A DNA stretch of 34,398 bases from Anaerolineae bacterium (lineage in GTDB: Bacteria > Chloroflexota > Anaerolineae > Aggregatilineales > Phototrophicaceae), in NCBI GenBank assembly GCA_022842885.1, contig JALHOR010000058.1, forward strand, positions 1-34,398, read 5' to 3'. Both the position numbers and the translations under genes were made by a program. Positions 17,246-25,703 of the stretch are shown one piece after another. Each line of letters opens with the position of its first letter. Within the stretch, counting starts at the first letter, position 1. Under the pieces are notes generated by a model. That model saw nothing but the letters and a program-made list of their open reading frames with translations. It was not told the origin of the DNA and did no database searches.

Positions 17246-17872
17246 TTAAAATCCCCAGCGGCGTCCGTAACGTTCTTCTTTCCAAGGGTCACCATCATTA
17301 TGATAGCCATTGCGTTCCCAGAAGCCGGGTTTATCCACTGCGCTAAATTCCAATGCCCGCAGGAATTTGGCACTCTTCCAAAAATAACGTTTCGGCACTA
17401 GCGTGCGTACCGGAGCGCCATGATCAGGTTCGAGCAGTTTGCCATCGTATTTATAGGTCAGCATCACATCATCTTCCATCATGGCTTCCACAGGCAAATT
17501 GGTCGTATAGCCATAATCGCAATGGGCAATGACAAATTTGGTGGTGTCCTTCATGCCGAACAGCTTAATAAAATCACGGAACAGCACGCCTTCCCAAGCC
17601 GTATCAAATTTGCTCCAGCGCGTGACGCAGTGAATATCACAGGTAATGGTGGCAGTTGGCAAGGCGATAAATTCTGCCCATGACCAACTCATTTCTTTTT
17701 CGACTTCGCCAAACACGCGCAAATCCCATGTTGCTGGGTCGAATTTGGGGTTGGGTCCATAGGTCAGTACCGGGAATTTGTTGGTCAGCGATTGTCCCGC
17801 TGGCAACCGATTCTCGCTTTTGCCTTCTTCTTCACGCTGGCGGCGTTTTAACAGGTCATCAAAAAGACTCAT
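17246..17872 (-). CDS. Sulfite-oxidase-like molybdopterin oxidoreductase
   Basis: A 208-residue protein of the oxidoreductase molybdopterin-binding domain family. The molybdenum-ligand Cys is in DIHCVTRWSKFDTAWEGV. Other conserved blocks are LPTATITCDIHC, AHCDYGYTTNLPVE, DGKLLEPDHGAPVRTLVP, YFWKSAKF and GFWERNGYHNDGDPWKEERY, the last typical of the short 'sulfite oxidase-like' family. There is no Tat signal peptide, haem or dimerisation domain, so it is a soluble, probably cytoplasmic member; the physiological substrate is unknown. The start at 17872 has AAGGATTAA upstream at a rather long distance. It is followed by a hairpin (GGGGTGAG/CTCACCCC) without a T tract at about 17196-17218. Confidence 0.88.
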   Translation of the reverse strand: MSLFDDLLKRRQREEEGKSENRLPAGQSLTNKFPVLTYGPNPKFDPATWDLRVFGEVEKEMSWSWAEFIALPTATITCDIHCVTRWSKFDTAWEGVLFRDFIKLFGMKDTTKFVIAHCDYGYTTNLPVEAMMEDDVMLTYKYDGKLLEPDHGAPVRTLVPKRYFWKSAKFLRALEFSAVDKPGFWERNGYHNDGDPWKEERYGRRWGF

Positions 17873-18032
17873 GGTGCGTTAATCCTTGTGGTTATCACAA
17901 TGCATTGAGAATAGTGTACATCACAAAAGTGAACAAATCCTAAACTCTTGCAATGAAATGGCGATAGAGAGAATGGGTAAACAATCCATCAAAAAACCAT
18001 CCGGCGGGAATGCCAGCACTTTCACGTTTGGT

Positions 18033-18041
18033 TGGTACAAT
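18033..18041 (+). promoter_or_regulatory. Extended -10 promoter of the DUF5990-like gene
   Basis: TGGTACAAT matches TGn-TACAAT. It lies about 50 bp upstream of the ATG; no -35 box is obvious. Confidence 0.4.
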
Positions 18042-18092
18042 TAGAGCAGTTATCTATAGGATGATAAATCCTCGCCACAAGGAGTTTGTGCC

Positions 18093-18524
18093 ATGCCCGC
18101 TGCTCAACCCATTCGCGTGCGTATTATTTGCGTCAATCCACCTGCTAACATCTATGAAGGCAAAGCCGCTGTCTTTGGTTTGCTGGATAGACATAGTGGG
18201 ATTCTTGCTGGACAAATGCAGTCCGATGGTAGCCTGATTTTTGAATGTGACGCCGAAGTGGTGACGCAAATGAAAACTGGCACTGCCAGCCTGAAAGGCG
18301 AGTATGTATGGATTCAGGGACCGCTGCGTTTTTTTTATTTGGCATATCGGCATGAAGACAGCAGCGACTACATCAAACGCATCAAAATTTCGCTCAAAAC
18401 ATTGGGTTGGAGACATATCAACGCGCTTAAAACCGATACTAGCCATGTGTTAGAAGTAAAAGTCGAGGGCAGTAGCGCGGCAACTGTGCCGCTGTTGGAT
18501 GGGGGTTGGCGCGTTACGCAATAA
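18093..18524 (+). CDS. DUF5990-like protein of unknown function
   Basis: A 143-residue soluble protein. The pattern RVRIICVNPPANIYEGKAAV near the start, GSLIFECDAEV in the middle, then EYVWIQGPLRFFYLAYRHED and IKRIKISLKTLGW matches the small DUF5990 family, whose function is not known. There is no signal peptide, membrane helix or catalytic motif. AAGGAG precedes the ATG at good spacing. It lies just upstream of the FMN riboswitch promoter on the same strand, but with its own promoter. Confidence 0.7.
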   Translation: MPAAQPIRVRIICVNPPANIYEGKAAVFGLLDRHSGILAGQMQSDGSLIFECDAEVVTQMKTGTASLKGEYVWIQGPLRFFYLAYRHEDSSDYIKRIKISLKTLGWRHINALKTDTSHVLEVKVEGSSAATVPLLDGGWRVTQ

Positions 18525-18545
18525 CAGGACAATATTGCATGGTTA

Positions 18546-18574
18546 TTGTCCGGCGCAACGTCGGATGTTATAAT
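18546..18574 (+). promoter_or_regulatory. Sigma-70 promoter of the riboflavin operon
   Basis: TTGTCC (-35), a 17-bp spacer and a perfect TATAAT (-10) preceded by TGT. The predicted start near 18581 lies about 20 bp before the riboswitch. Confidence 0.75.
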
Positions 18575-18598
18575 CAAATCAACATTTAATTGAATCAT

Positions 18599-18776
18599 CG
18601 CAGCCTTCGGGGCAGGGTGAAATTCCCGATCGGCGGTAGGTGGTGCTAACATGCCACAAGCCCGCTACCCGTTTCGTCAATGGCACGCCCTTGATGAGTC
18701 GCAAATTTGGTGTTTGCGCCGGTGGATTCGGTCAAAGTCCGAAGCCGACAGTCATAGTCTGGATGGGAGAAGGCGT
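18599..18776 (+). ncRNA. FMN riboswitch (RFN element)
   Basis: The highly conserved RFN blocks appear in order: GGGGCAGGGTGAAATTCCCG, GATCGGCGGT, AAGCCCGC, then GCGCCGGTGGATTCGG, AAGTCCGAAGCCGACAGT and GTCTGGATGGGAGAAGGC. The closing P1 helix is GCCTTC (18603-18608) with GAAGGC (18769-18774). It binds flavin mononucleotide and represses flavin biosynthesis or uptake genes when FMN is abundant. The variable arm (ATGCCACAAG to TCGCAAATTTGGTGTTTGCG) is normal for the family. It lies in the leader of the RibX-like operon. Confidence 0.97.
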
Positions 18777-18930
18777 CAACCTCACACAACATCGGGTGAG
18801 GTTGATAAAAAGCGCGAGAACATCAGCGGTATTAATTGGGCATTACTGCAAATGGCAGTAATGTTAATTGATGTTCCCCGCCCCTCACTCCCCTATGCCC
18901 TGTTTGCTGCTCATGAAAACGGGGTTTTTG
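18777..18930 (+). promoter_or_regulatory. Expression platform of the FMN riboswitch
   Basis: Hairpin A has a perfect 9-bp stem, CAACCTCAC / GTGAGGTTG (18777-18804). Hairpin B is long and imperfect (18819-18875, arms AACATCA / TGATGTT and CATTACTGC / GCAGTAATG). CCCCG (18876-18880) can pair with CGGGG (18920-18924), which is followed by TTTTT and also holds the only Shine-Dalgarno-like GGGG before the first gene. Control could therefore be by termination or by masking the ribosome site; which one is not decidable by eye. Confidence 0.5.
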
Positions 18931-18931
18931 T

Positions 18932-19771
18932 ATGTTACAACCCAACACACTATCTGGGATTGCTTTTGCAGAGAAACCCACGCGCAAACCGCAAGTATCA
19001 GCACTGCGGCGCTGGTTGCGCTGGTTTGTTCCATTGGGTTCGCCATTGCTGTTGCTAGGTCTGTGGCACATCATTACCGCGCTGGAGTTATATCCCGCAT
19101 TTCTCATTCCGCCACCTGCGGCAGTCTGGGCAGAATTTGTGGCGGTGATAAACGATGGCACTTTATGGGAACATACTGCCGTCACCCTAAGCGAATTGCT
19201 GCCGGGCTTGTTCATTGGGGCGAGCATTGGCATTATCTTGGGCTATGGCATTGGCAAAAGCCCGTTGCTAGAAGAATTACTAACGCCGATTATTGTGGGG
19301 TTTCAGGCAACGCCCATCGTAGCGTATGCCCCATTATTGGTCATTTGGTTTGGCAGTGGGCAAACCAGCAAAATCGTGACGTGTGCCGTGATTGTTTTTT
19401 TTCCAACGATGATGAATACCATGATTGGCATTCGGAATGTGCCATCAGGGCTGCGCGATGTCATGCGTTCTTTGCGGGCAACACGCTGGCAAACCTTGAC
19501 GAAATTGGAAATTCCAGCGGCGCTGCCGGTGATATTGGCAGGACTCAAGACCAGCGCCACCTTAGCGGTGATAGGGGCTGTCGTTGGTGAATTTGTGAGC
19601 GCCGGAAATGGTTTGGGCTATCTGGTGACAGCCGCCCGCTATGATTACAATACACCCTTAGTTTATGTCACGATTTTGACCATGACGGCAGTGGCACTCA
19701 TGTTATATTGCACCGTTTCGTTGTTGGCATGGGTCTTGTTGGCATGGCAGCGGCGCGGCAACACAGGATGA
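18932..19771 (+). CDS. ribX: ABC transporter permease, probable riboflavin importer RibX
   Basis: A 279-residue TauC/SsuC-type inner-membrane permease. About six hydrophobic segments are seen, beginning with LGSPLLLLGLWHIITALELY. The cytoplasmic EAA-type loop, which contacts the ATPase, is at RDVMRSLRATRWQTLTKLEIPAALP. VIGAVVGEFVSAGNGLGYLV is a family signature. The same family includes taurine, pyrimidine-precursor (ThiX) and riboflavin (RibX) permeases. The FMN riboswitch immediately upstream makes riboflavin or a precursor the likely cargo; this is inference from regulation. The binding protein (RibY) and ATPase are not in this window and must be encoded elsewhere. ATG 18932 is preceded by GGGG eight bases upstream. 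It is seven bases from the next gene. Confidence 0.82.
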   Translation: MLQPNTLSGIAFAEKPTRKPQVSALRRWLRWFVPLGSPLLLLGLWHIITALELYPAFLIPPPAAVWAEFVAVINDGTLWEHTAVTLSELLPGLFIGASIGIILGYGIGKSPLLEELLTPIIVGFQATPIVAYAPLLVIWFGSGQTSKIVTCAVIVFFPTMMNTMIGIRNVPSGLRDVMRSLRATRWQTLTKLEIPAALPVILAGLKTSATLAVIGAVVGEFVSAGNGLGYLVTAARYDYNTPLVYVTILTMTAVALMLYCTVSLLAWVLLAWQRRGNTG

Positions 19772-19778
19772 GCAATTC

Positions 19779-20729
19779 ATGCATAAAGATAGTGTCACCA
19801 TCGCCCCACAAGTGTTGCAACAGATTTGCACACAGCATCAGCTAGGGCAAATTCAGACGATGATGCAGCCCAAACATGGCGCGATTAATCTGTGTTATAT
19901 CGTGAATGATGCCTATGTGCTGCGCTTTGAAGTGCTGGAAGAACATGAGAATTTTCGTTTCAGCGGTGAAAAAATGGCATACGACCGCTTGCAACAGTCT
20001 GGATTGCCCGTGCCGCAAGTCATCACGCTGGATACCTCTAAAATGCTGGCGCCCTATGCCTACCTCATCACCACTAAACTGCCGGGAATGCCTTTGATTG
20101 ATAGCTGGCAGACGATGAGCCTGCCAGAACGCGAACAAGCCGCCACCGAAGCCGGGCGGTATTTAGCGATGATGCACACGCAGACTTTTGACGATGGCTT
20201 TTATAAACTCTGTGACCGTGTAACTGACCCGTTTACAACGTGGTCAGACTATGTTTGGTGGTTTTTCCGGGAGTATGCGAGCCTACTGCTGCAAAAACGA
20301 TTGATAGATGCGGCTGTGATTCAGCGGGCAGAGCAAGTGTTGACGCGCTGTAAATCGCTCTTAACACAAATCACGCTAGGCGCATTGGTACATGCCGATT
20401 ATCATGCCGAAAATCTGCTGGTGGAAAATGGGCATATCACCGCTGTCATTGATTTTGAACATGCCAAAGCCGCTGACCCGGCGTGGGATTTTCGCATTTA
20501 TGAACAGTGGGAAGACGAATGCCCCGGTTTTCGGGCAGGGTTGTATGGCGGCTATCAACAAATTCGCCCCTTCGATGACCATCATTTTCTGCGCGTCCGG
20601 TTATATTGGATGCTGAAATTGCTAGACGATGTGGATTGGTTCGCGGGGTTAAATGAATGGGACAATATGAAAACCGCGCAGCAGCACTTATTGACAGAAA
20701 TAACCACTTTAGAACGTGAGCTTGCATGA
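19779..20729 (+). CDS. APH-fold small-molecule kinase in the FMN-controlled operon
   Basis: A 316-residue phosphotransferase of the aminoglycoside phosphotransferase/choline kinase superfamily. The catalytic loop LVHADYHAENLLVE (HxDxxxxN) and metal-binding IDFEHAKAADPAWDF are intact. An N-lobe with NLCYIVNDAYVLRFEV carries the probable ATP-binding Arg, and YAYLITTKLPGMPL is the hinge region. The family phosphorylates small hydroxyl substrates (choline, homoserine, fructosamine, methylthioribose, macrolides, aminoglycosides). Its place between a flavin-type permease and a phosphatase, downstream of an FMN riboswitch, suggests a flavin-related or ribityl substrate, but this is inference. Its stop overlaps the next start (ATGA), giving translational coupling. 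Antibiotic resistance is unlikely from context. Confidence 0.82.
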   Translation: MHKDSVTIAPQVLQQICTQHQLGQIQTMMQPKHGAINLCYIVNDAYVLRFEVLEEHENFRFSGEKMAYDRLQQSGLPVPQVITLDTSKMLAPYAYLITTKLPGMPLIDSWQTMSLPEREQAATEAGRYLAMMHTQTFDDGFYKLCDRVTDPFTTWSDYVWWFFREYASLLLQKRLIDAAVIQRAEQVLTRCKSLLTQITLGALVHADYHAENLLVENGHITAVIDFEHAKAADPAWDFRIYEQWEDECPGFRAGLYGGYQQIRPFDDHHFLRVRLYWMLKLLDDVDWFAGLNEWDNMKTAQQHLLTEITTLERELA

Positions 20730-21514
20730 GTTTAAAATCGATTCGCGCCGTGATTTCGGATATGGATGGGGTGCTGTGGGAAGGCAATCAACCCCTCCCC
20801 GGTATCCAAGCGTTATTTGCATTTTTGCGTGAACAGCCCTTGCCTTTTGCGCTGGCAACCAATAACAGCACCAATTCGCCCGCCAATTACGTGCAGAAAT
20901 TAGCAAAAATGGGCGTACCTGATGTTCCTGAAAGCAGCATCATCACCAGCAGCATCGCAACGGCGCTGTATTTACAAACACGCTATCCAGCAGGCACGCG
21001 CTTGTATATGGTGGGCATGGCAGGCTTGCGTGAACAACTCGAAAAAGCGGGGTTTGTGCTGGCAGACCATGATGTGCAAGCGGTGGTTTCCGGCGGTGAT
21101 TTTGAGTTTACGTATGAAAAAGCCAAACGTGCCACCTTGTTGATTCGGGCGGGTGCAGATTTTATCGGCACGAACCCGGATGTGACGTTTCCCACACCAG
21201 AGGGACTCGTGCCGGGCGCGGGCAGCATTTTAGCGATGTTGGAAGCTGCCACCGAGCAGAAACCACTCGTGGTCGGCAAACCCGAACCGGCGATGTTTGA
21301 AGCCGCCTTACGGATTTTACAAACATTGCCAGAAGAAACGCTCATGATTGGCGATAGACTGGACACCGATATTGCCGGGGCGCATCATGCCGGGTTACAA
21401 ACGGCGCTAGTTTTAACGGGTATCACCCAACGCGACGACTTGCCCGATAGCCCGGTTCAGCCCGATTTTGTGTTTGAAACGTTGGAAGAACTGCTGCGAG
21501 CATGGCAAGAGTGA
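20726..21514 (+). CDS. HAD-IIA (NagD-like) phosphatase in the FMN-controlled operon
   Basis: A 262-residue HAD hydrolase. Motif I is SDMDGVLWEG (nucleophile Asp12, acid Asp14), motif II is LATNNST, the motif III Lys is in LVVGKPEPAMF, and motif IV is GDRLDTDIAGAHHAG. The C2-type cap between them (YMVGMAGLREQLEKAGF, VVSGGDFEFTYEKA, IGTNPDVTFPTPEGLVPGAG) is characteristic of the NagD/4-nitrophenylphosphatase/phosphoglycolate phosphatase group. HAD enzymes supply the otherwise elusive phosphatase of riboflavin synthesis in several bacteria and also hydrolyse FMN or pyridoxal phosphate. The FMN riboswitch makes such a flavin-pathway role plausible, not proven. It overlaps the kinase gene by four bases and ends the operon, converging with uppS. 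Confidence 0.88.
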   Translation: MSLKSIRAVISDMDGVLWEGNQPLPGIQALFAFLREQPLPFALATNNSTNSPANYVQKLAKMGVPDVPESSIITSSIATALYLQTRYPAGTRLYMVGMAGLREQLEKAGFVLADHDVQAVVSGGDFEFTYEKAKRATLLIRAGADFIGTNPDVTFPTPEGLVPGAGSILAMLEAATEQKPLVVGKPEPAMFEAALRILQTLPEETLMIGDRLDTDIAGAHHAGLQTALVLTGITQRDDLPDSPVQPDFVFETLEELLRAWQE

Positions 21515-21528
21515 CCGACTAAAGCGCC

Positions 21529-22290
21529 TTATTCTTGCTCAAGTTGGTCATCCGTTTTGCCAAAGCGCCGCTTGCGATGATTATAATCCACGAGGGCTTG
21601 CCAAAATTCTTGTTTGTTAAAATCGGGCCAGTAAACAGGCGTATAGTAATATTCGGAATATGAGCCTTGCCAGATAAGGAAATTGCTCAACCGAAATTCG
21701 CCGCTAGTACGGATAATCAAGTCGGGGTCGGGCAAGCCGCTGGTGTACAGATAACTGCTGATGAGGTCTTCCGTCACAGATTCGGGCGCGATACCTGCCT
21801 GAATGATGTGCTGCACAGCATGAACAATTTCGTCGCGCCCGCCATAATTAAAGGCGACATTCAAAATTAAGCGGTCATTTTGGGCAGTAGTGGCGCACGC
21901 CTCCCGTACTTTGCGCTGCAAGCGTTCTGGCATACCGTCCAATTCCCCAATATGGCGGATTTGCACACCATTCTCGTTCAGTTCGCGCAGTTCGCGGTCT
22001 ATCACCATCTCCAAAATTCGCATCAGCAGGGCGACTTCGTGGCGGGGGCGCTTCCAATTTTCCGTTGAAAAAGCATAAATCGTCAAAATTTCGACGCCAA
22101 ATTCGACGGCGGCTTTTAAGATTTGGCGCAGATTTTCTGTGCCTTGCTGATGCCCGGCACTGCGGGGTAGCCCACGCTGCTTTGCCCAGCGCCCGTTGCC
22201 GTCCATAATGATGGCGACATGCCGCGGCACACGCACTAACGATTCAGGGGTGAAGGACATATCCGGTTTTTCTTTGATGATGCCGGGCAT
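21529..22290 (-). CDS. uppS: Isoprenyl transferase (undecaprenyl diphosphate synthase)
   Basis: A cis-prenyltransferase that condenses isopentenyl diphosphate units onto farnesyl diphosphate to make the C55 carrier lipid for peptidoglycan and surface polysaccharides. Signatures are intact: [20 protein letters not shown] (catalytic Asp), [58 protein letters not shown] and WPDF near the end. The length of about 253 residues is normal. ATG 22290 is chosen because GGAG lies 11 bases upstream; an upstream GTG (22329) and an internal ATG (22260) are alternatives. It follows frr, a classic neighbour, but a bidirectional terminator separates the two, so uppS may have its own promoter. Confidence 0.95.
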   Translation of the reverse strand: MPGIIKEKPDMSFTPESLVRVPRHVAIIMDGNGRWAKQRGLPRSAGHQQGTENLRQILKAAVEFGVEILTIYAFSTENWKRPRHEVALLMRILEMVIDRELRELNENGVQIRHIGELDGMPERLQRKVREACATTAQNDRLILNVAFNYGGRDEIVHAVQHIIQAGIAPESVTEDLISSYLYTSGLPDPDLIIRTSGEFRLSNFLIWQGSYSEYYYTPVYWPDFNKQEFWQALVDYNHRKRRFGKTDDQLEQE

Positions 22291-22327
22291 AAGGTTTACT
22301 GCTCCACAAATAATTGATGGTACTGCC

Positions 22328-22356
22328 ACCTGAACACAATTGCGATGCGTTCAGGT
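22328..22356. promoter_or_regulatory. Inverted repeat ACCTGAAC-N13-GTTCAGGT upstream of uppS
   Basis: A perfect 8-bp dyad with a 13-bp spacer lies in the gap between frr and uppS, where the uppS promoter should be. It could be an operator or an RNA hairpin; no regulator is identified. Confidence 0.35.
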
Positions 22357-22379
22357 CAATGTTTTATCAGTGCCATAAC

Positions 22380-22405
22380 AAAAGAGGGGAATATCTCCCT
22401 CTTTT
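22380..22405 (-). terminator. Bidirectional intrinsic terminator after frr
   Basis: AAAAGAGGG / CCCTCTTTT forms a 9-bp stem with an 8-nt loop, and each arm ends in a T run on its own strand. It ends frr transcription and can also stop read-through from the other direction. Confidence 0.75.
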
Positions 22406-22471
22406 GCCTCTCCGACTCGCTATCCGTATAGGGTTATACACCGGCTGCCAGCATAAAGCCTGAGTCGGTGT

Positions 22472-23029
22472 TTAAACTTCCATGATGTCTTTTTCTTTGA
22501 TTTTGCTTACTTCATCCAGTTTCTTGATGAATTCATCGGTCATCTCTTGGGTTTTTTCCTGACCGCGTTTGGCATCATCTTCAGAAATTTCTTTTTCTTT
22601 CTCAAATTCTTTGATGTCATCGTTGGCATTGCGGCGAATATTCCGAATGGCGATGCGGGCATCTTCGGTGCGTTTGTGCAGCAGTTTGACCAATTCCTGC
22701 CGCCGTTCACGGGTTAGCGGCGGCATATTCAGCCGAATCACGCCGGCGTCAATCTGGGGATTTAGCCCTAGATTGGCATCGTTAATCGCCCGTTCAATGG
22801 CTTTGACCGCGCCTTTATCAAACGGGCGAATCATAATTTGCATGGGTTCGGGCGTAGAAATGGTCGCCAATTGGCGCATATCGGATTCTTGCCCATAGTA
22901 TTCCACCCGCAGGCGGTCTACCAATGCCGTGCTAGCCCGGTTGCCCCGGATGCCATGCAAATCTTCTTCAAAGACCGAAAGCGTGCTTTTCATCTTCTCG
23001 CGGGTTTCGTTCAAAATTTCGTCTAACAT
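22472..23029 (-). CDS. frr: Ribosome recycling factor
   Basis: A 185-residue protein that, with EF-G, splits ribosomes after termination. The start MLDEILNETREKMKSTLSVFEEDL, the family phrase IRGNRASTALVDRLRVEYYG, IMIRPFDKGAVKAIERAIND, LNPQIDAGVIRLNMPPLTRERRQELVK in segments, and the long C-terminal helix are all present. The length matches the family exactly. The frame is open 38 codons upstream, but ATG 23029 has AGGTG six bases upstream and is the conserved start. It is followed by the terminator at 22380-22405 and uppS; pyrH, often upstream, is replaced by rlmB. Confidence 0.97.
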   Translation of the reverse strand: MLDEILNETREKMKSTLSVFEEDLHGIRGNRASTALVDRLRVEYYGQESDMRQLATISTPEPMQIMIRPFDKGAVKAIERAINDANLGLNPQIDAGVIRLNMPPLTRERRQELVKLLHKRTEDARIAIRNIRRNANDDIKEFEKEKEISEDDAKRGQEKTQEMTDEFIKKLDEVSKIKEKDIMEV

Positions 23030-23143
23030 CTTTGCACCTGCCTTACAAGATAAAACGTGTTTAAGAATAGCCGCATATTCGATTATTGGGTTTGATGAAT
23101 CAAAAGAATATATGACAGTCCCATCTTGCCCACCCCATCCCAA

Positions 23144-23923
23144 TTATTTTTCGAGATTGGGGACATTGGCAAATGCCCAACCCCGCCACCCGCGTGCTTG
23201 CCAAGCGGCATATAAAGCGATGGCACCAGCGGTTGCCACATTCAGGCTGTCTACTTTGCCACGCATAGGGATGGTGACGCGCATATCACAGGTATCGCGC
23301 ACGAGGCGGCGCATCCCTTCGCCTTCGCTGCCCATGACAATGCCGAGCGCAATATTCAAATCGGTTTTATCCAGCGGCGGCACATTCGGCGCAACATCCA
23401 GCCCCACCAACCAAATATCTTTCTCTTTTAATTCTTTCATCGCCTGCACAAGATTCGTCACTTGGGCGACTTTGAGATGTTCGACCGCGCCGGAAGATGC
23501 CGATACGACAGAAGGTGTCACGCCCACGCCGCGTCGTTCTTGCAAGATAACGCCATGAATCCCCACAGCATCGGCAACGCGAATTAACGAGCCGACATTC
23601 TGCGGGTCTTTGAGCAAATCCAGCAGCAAGATAAACGGTTTTTCGTCGCGCTCGGCGGCTACTTGCAAAACATCCTCTATATCCACATAAGGATAATCGC
23701 CCACGCGCAGCGCCATCCCTTGATGATTGGCACCATTGACCACATCATCCAAAATGCGGCGCTGGACGCGGCTGATGGCAATGCCGCGTTCTTTGGCAAC
23801 CTGCAAGATTTCTAGCGCGATGCCTTTTTCTTCAATGCGTTCTGCCACGACCAGACTCTCAAATTTGCGGCGTCCGGCACGCAGCGATTCCATGATTGAC
23901 CAATGTCCGTAGAGAAATTCCAT
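23144..23923 (-). CDS. rlmB: 23S rRNA (guanosine-2'-O)-methyltransferase, TrmH/SpoU family
   Basis: A 259-residue SPOUT methyltransferase that uses SAM to methylate a 2'-hydroxyl, in RlmB at G2251 of 23S rRNA (E. coli numbering). The N-terminal substrate-binding domain (GHWSIMESLRAGRRKFESLV, about residues 6-80) precedes the knotted domain. Its motifs are LLLDLLKDPQNVGSLIRVAD (motif 1), LGIVMGSEGEGMRRL (motif 2) and IPMRGKVDSLNVATAGAIAL (motif 3). The cysS-rlmB order is common in bacteria; the mini-RNase III gene often found between them is absent. A short tail (GWRGWAFANVPNLEK) follows motif 3. Confidence 0.93.
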   Translation of the reverse strand: MEFLYGHWSIMESLRAGRRKFESLVVAERIEEKGIALEILQVAKERGIAISRVQRRILDDVVNGANHQGMALRVGDYPYVDIEDVLQVAAERDEKPFILLLDLLKDPQNVGSLIRVADAVGIHGVILQERRGVGVTPSVVSASSGAVEHLKVAQVTNLVQAMKELKEKDIWLVGLDVAPNVPPLDKTDLNIALGIVMGSEGEGMRRLVRDTCDMRVTIPMRGKVDSLNVATAGAIALYAAWQARGWRGWAFANVPNLEK

Positions 23924-24040
23924 AATAGCGATTCGCTGTTAGCTTGTGGCTTTCAGCGGCTTCTCTTTTCATTCAATAGAGTGATAATAAAAATTTTGCG
24001 ATGAGCAATCCTACTTATTGATTCAACGCTGTTTTTACAC

Positions 24041-24073
24041 AATTTCTCAGTGATAGCTCTGTGTCTCGGTGGT
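24041..24073 (-). repeat. Diverged copy of the ACCACxGAGACACxGAG intergenic repeat
   Basis: The minus strand reads ACCACCGAGACACAGAG then CTATCACTGAGAAA, matching the start and end of the copy at 5408-5450 with the middle shortened. It lies in the cysS-rlmB gap just past the cysS stop. Confidence 0.5.
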
Positions 24074-24083
24074 GAGATTGAAT

Positions 24084-25529
24084 TTACTCAATTTTCCAAA
24101 TCGTGCCATCAGCACGGTCTTCCAAGATAACGCCCGCTTGTGCCAATTCTGCGCGAATACGGTCACTTTCGGCATAATTTTTGTTGACTCGCGCCTGCGC
24201 CCGCATGTTAATCAGCATTTCGATGAGGGCTTTTTCGCGTTCTGCGCTGCGCGTATCTCCGCCGTCTGCCGCCGGAATAATGCCCAACACATCGCCACCC
24301 ATCTCCCGATATGCCTTATCAATTTCTGCCAAGACCGATAACCCCACTTCGCTGTTATCGTTCAGCAAGGTATTCACATCACGGGTAAGGTCTTGCAACG
24401 CTGCCAAGGCGCGTGGCGCACCAAAATCATCATCCATCACTTCTTTAAATTCAGTCCGAACAGCCGCCAACCGTTCCAAAAAGCCGTTGCCGTTATCACC
24501 TTCAGGGGCATAATTCATGCGTTGGCGCGTTAGCCGCACGGCATTATACAAGCGTTCCCAGCCATTTTTGGCGGCGCTGAGGGCATCTTCGCTGTAATCT
24601 ACCGGATTGCTGTAATGCGCCGTCACGATAAATGTCCGAATGACTTCGGGGCGGTAGCGTTCCAGTGCATCTTTAATTGTCACGAAGTTGCCCAAACTTT
24701 TGGACATTTTAATGCTATCAACGGTCAAACTACCGACCAGCATCCAATAGTTGGCAAACGCGGCATCGTTGGCGCATTCGCTCTGGGCGATTTCGTTCTC
24801 GTTATGCGGGTACAGATTATCAATACCGCCACCGTGAATATCAAAGGTTGTGCCAAGATATTTTTTGGACATCGCCGAGCATTCAATATGCCAACCCGGA
24901 AAGCCTTCGCCCCACGGGCTATCCCAACGCAAGATATGCTCATCTTCGGCTTTTTTCCACAGGGCAAAATCGGCGGGATGTTTTTTTTCATCGCGGGTCG
25001 TGCCGCGTGTATCTTCTTCTTGTTCTTCCACCCGCCGGTTAGACAATTTGCCATAATCGGGGTCACTGGTGACATCAAAATAGACGCTGCCATTGACGAC
25101 ATAGGCATTTTCTTTTTCCAGCAGCGTTTCAATCATTTTGATTTGTTCCGGCACATGCCCACTGGCACGCGGCGAAATATCCGGGCGCAGCACACCAAGA
25201 GCATCCATATCATCAAAATAACTTTTGGTATAGCGTTCCACCACTTGCATCGGCTTTGCTTGCATCTGTTGTGCTTTTTTCAGGATGCGGTCTTCGCCGC
25301 TTTCCAGCATGTGTCCCACATCGGTGATATTCTGGATATACAGCACATCATAGCCACTGTAACGCAGATAGCGTACCACCACATCAAACGAGACATAATT
25401 TTTGGCATGACCCAGATGGGCATGGTCATATACCGTTGGTCCACAGACATACATACCCACGCGCCCCTCAACCAACGGGGTAAAGTCTTGTTTTTCGCGT
25501 CCAAGTACGTTGAAGATTCGCAGGGTCAT
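24084..25529 (-). CDS. cysS: Cysteinyl-tRNA synthetase
   Basis: A 481-residue class Ia synthetase that charges tRNA-Cys. Signature motifs are present: [20 protein letters not shown] with Cys29 (zinc ligand) and the HIGH-type HAHLGH (residue ~36), [15 protein letters not shown] with the second Cys, [20 protein letters not shown] with zinc-binding His/Glu, and KMSKSLGN around residue 270. A DALR domain and a short C-terminal anticodon region follow. It heads the minus-strand run cysS-rlmB-frr-uppS. Notably, the cysteine synthase in this window carries a cysteine-codon attenuator whose input is the product of this enzyme. Confidence 0.97.
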   Translation of the reverse strand: MTLRIFNVLGREKQDFTPLVEGRVGMYVCGPTVYDHAHLGHAKNYVSFDVVVRYLRYSGYDVLYIQNITDVGHMLESGEDRILKKAQQMQAKPMQVVERYTKSYFDDMDALGVLRPDISPRASGHVPEQIKMIETLLEKENAYVVNGSVYFDVTSDPDYGKLSNRRVEEQEEDTRGTTRDEKKHPADFALWKKAEDEHILRWDSPWGEGFPGWHIECSAMSKKYLGTTFDIHGGGIDNLYPHNENEIAQSECANDAAFANYWMLVGSLTVDSIKMSKSLGNFVTIKDALERYRPEVIRTFIVTAHYSNPVDYSEDALSAAKNGWERLYNAVRLTRQRMNYAPEGDNGNGFLERLAAVRTEFKEVMDDDFGAPRALAALQDLTRDVNTLLNDNSEVGLSVLAEIDKAYREMGGDVLGIIPAADGGDTRSAEREKALIEMLINMRAQARVNKNYAESDRIRAELAQAGVILEDRADGTIWKIE

Positions 25530-25579
25530 AAGGATTATCTGTGCCTTCCGGTTGCAGGAGTATCGCTAAAGCGCCCCGT

Positions 25580-25588
25580 ATTGTAGCA
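25580..25588 (-). promoter_or_regulatory. Extended -10 promoter of cysS
   Basis: The minus strand reads TGCTACAAT (TGn-TACAAT), about 50 bp before the cysS ATG. No convincing -35 hexamer is seen. Confidence 0.45.
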
Positions 25589-25703
25589 AAAAAGATGCCC
25601 ATCACGACAGTGTGAGCGTGTGATATATGAATTTATTTTGGGGGCGAGTTTAATCAATCGCAGATTTTTGTATAGGCAACCCGGTGGGGTCGCCCAAAAT
25701 ACA

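Noticed and set aside
19779-20729. Aminoglycoside resistance gene
   Set aside because: Only the broad APH superfamily motifs are present, and the gene is in an FMN-controlled metabolic operon.
24615-25586. Long plus-strand open frame of 323 codons
   Set aside because: It lies antisense to cysS, whose motifs are complete; the translation has no domain pattern.
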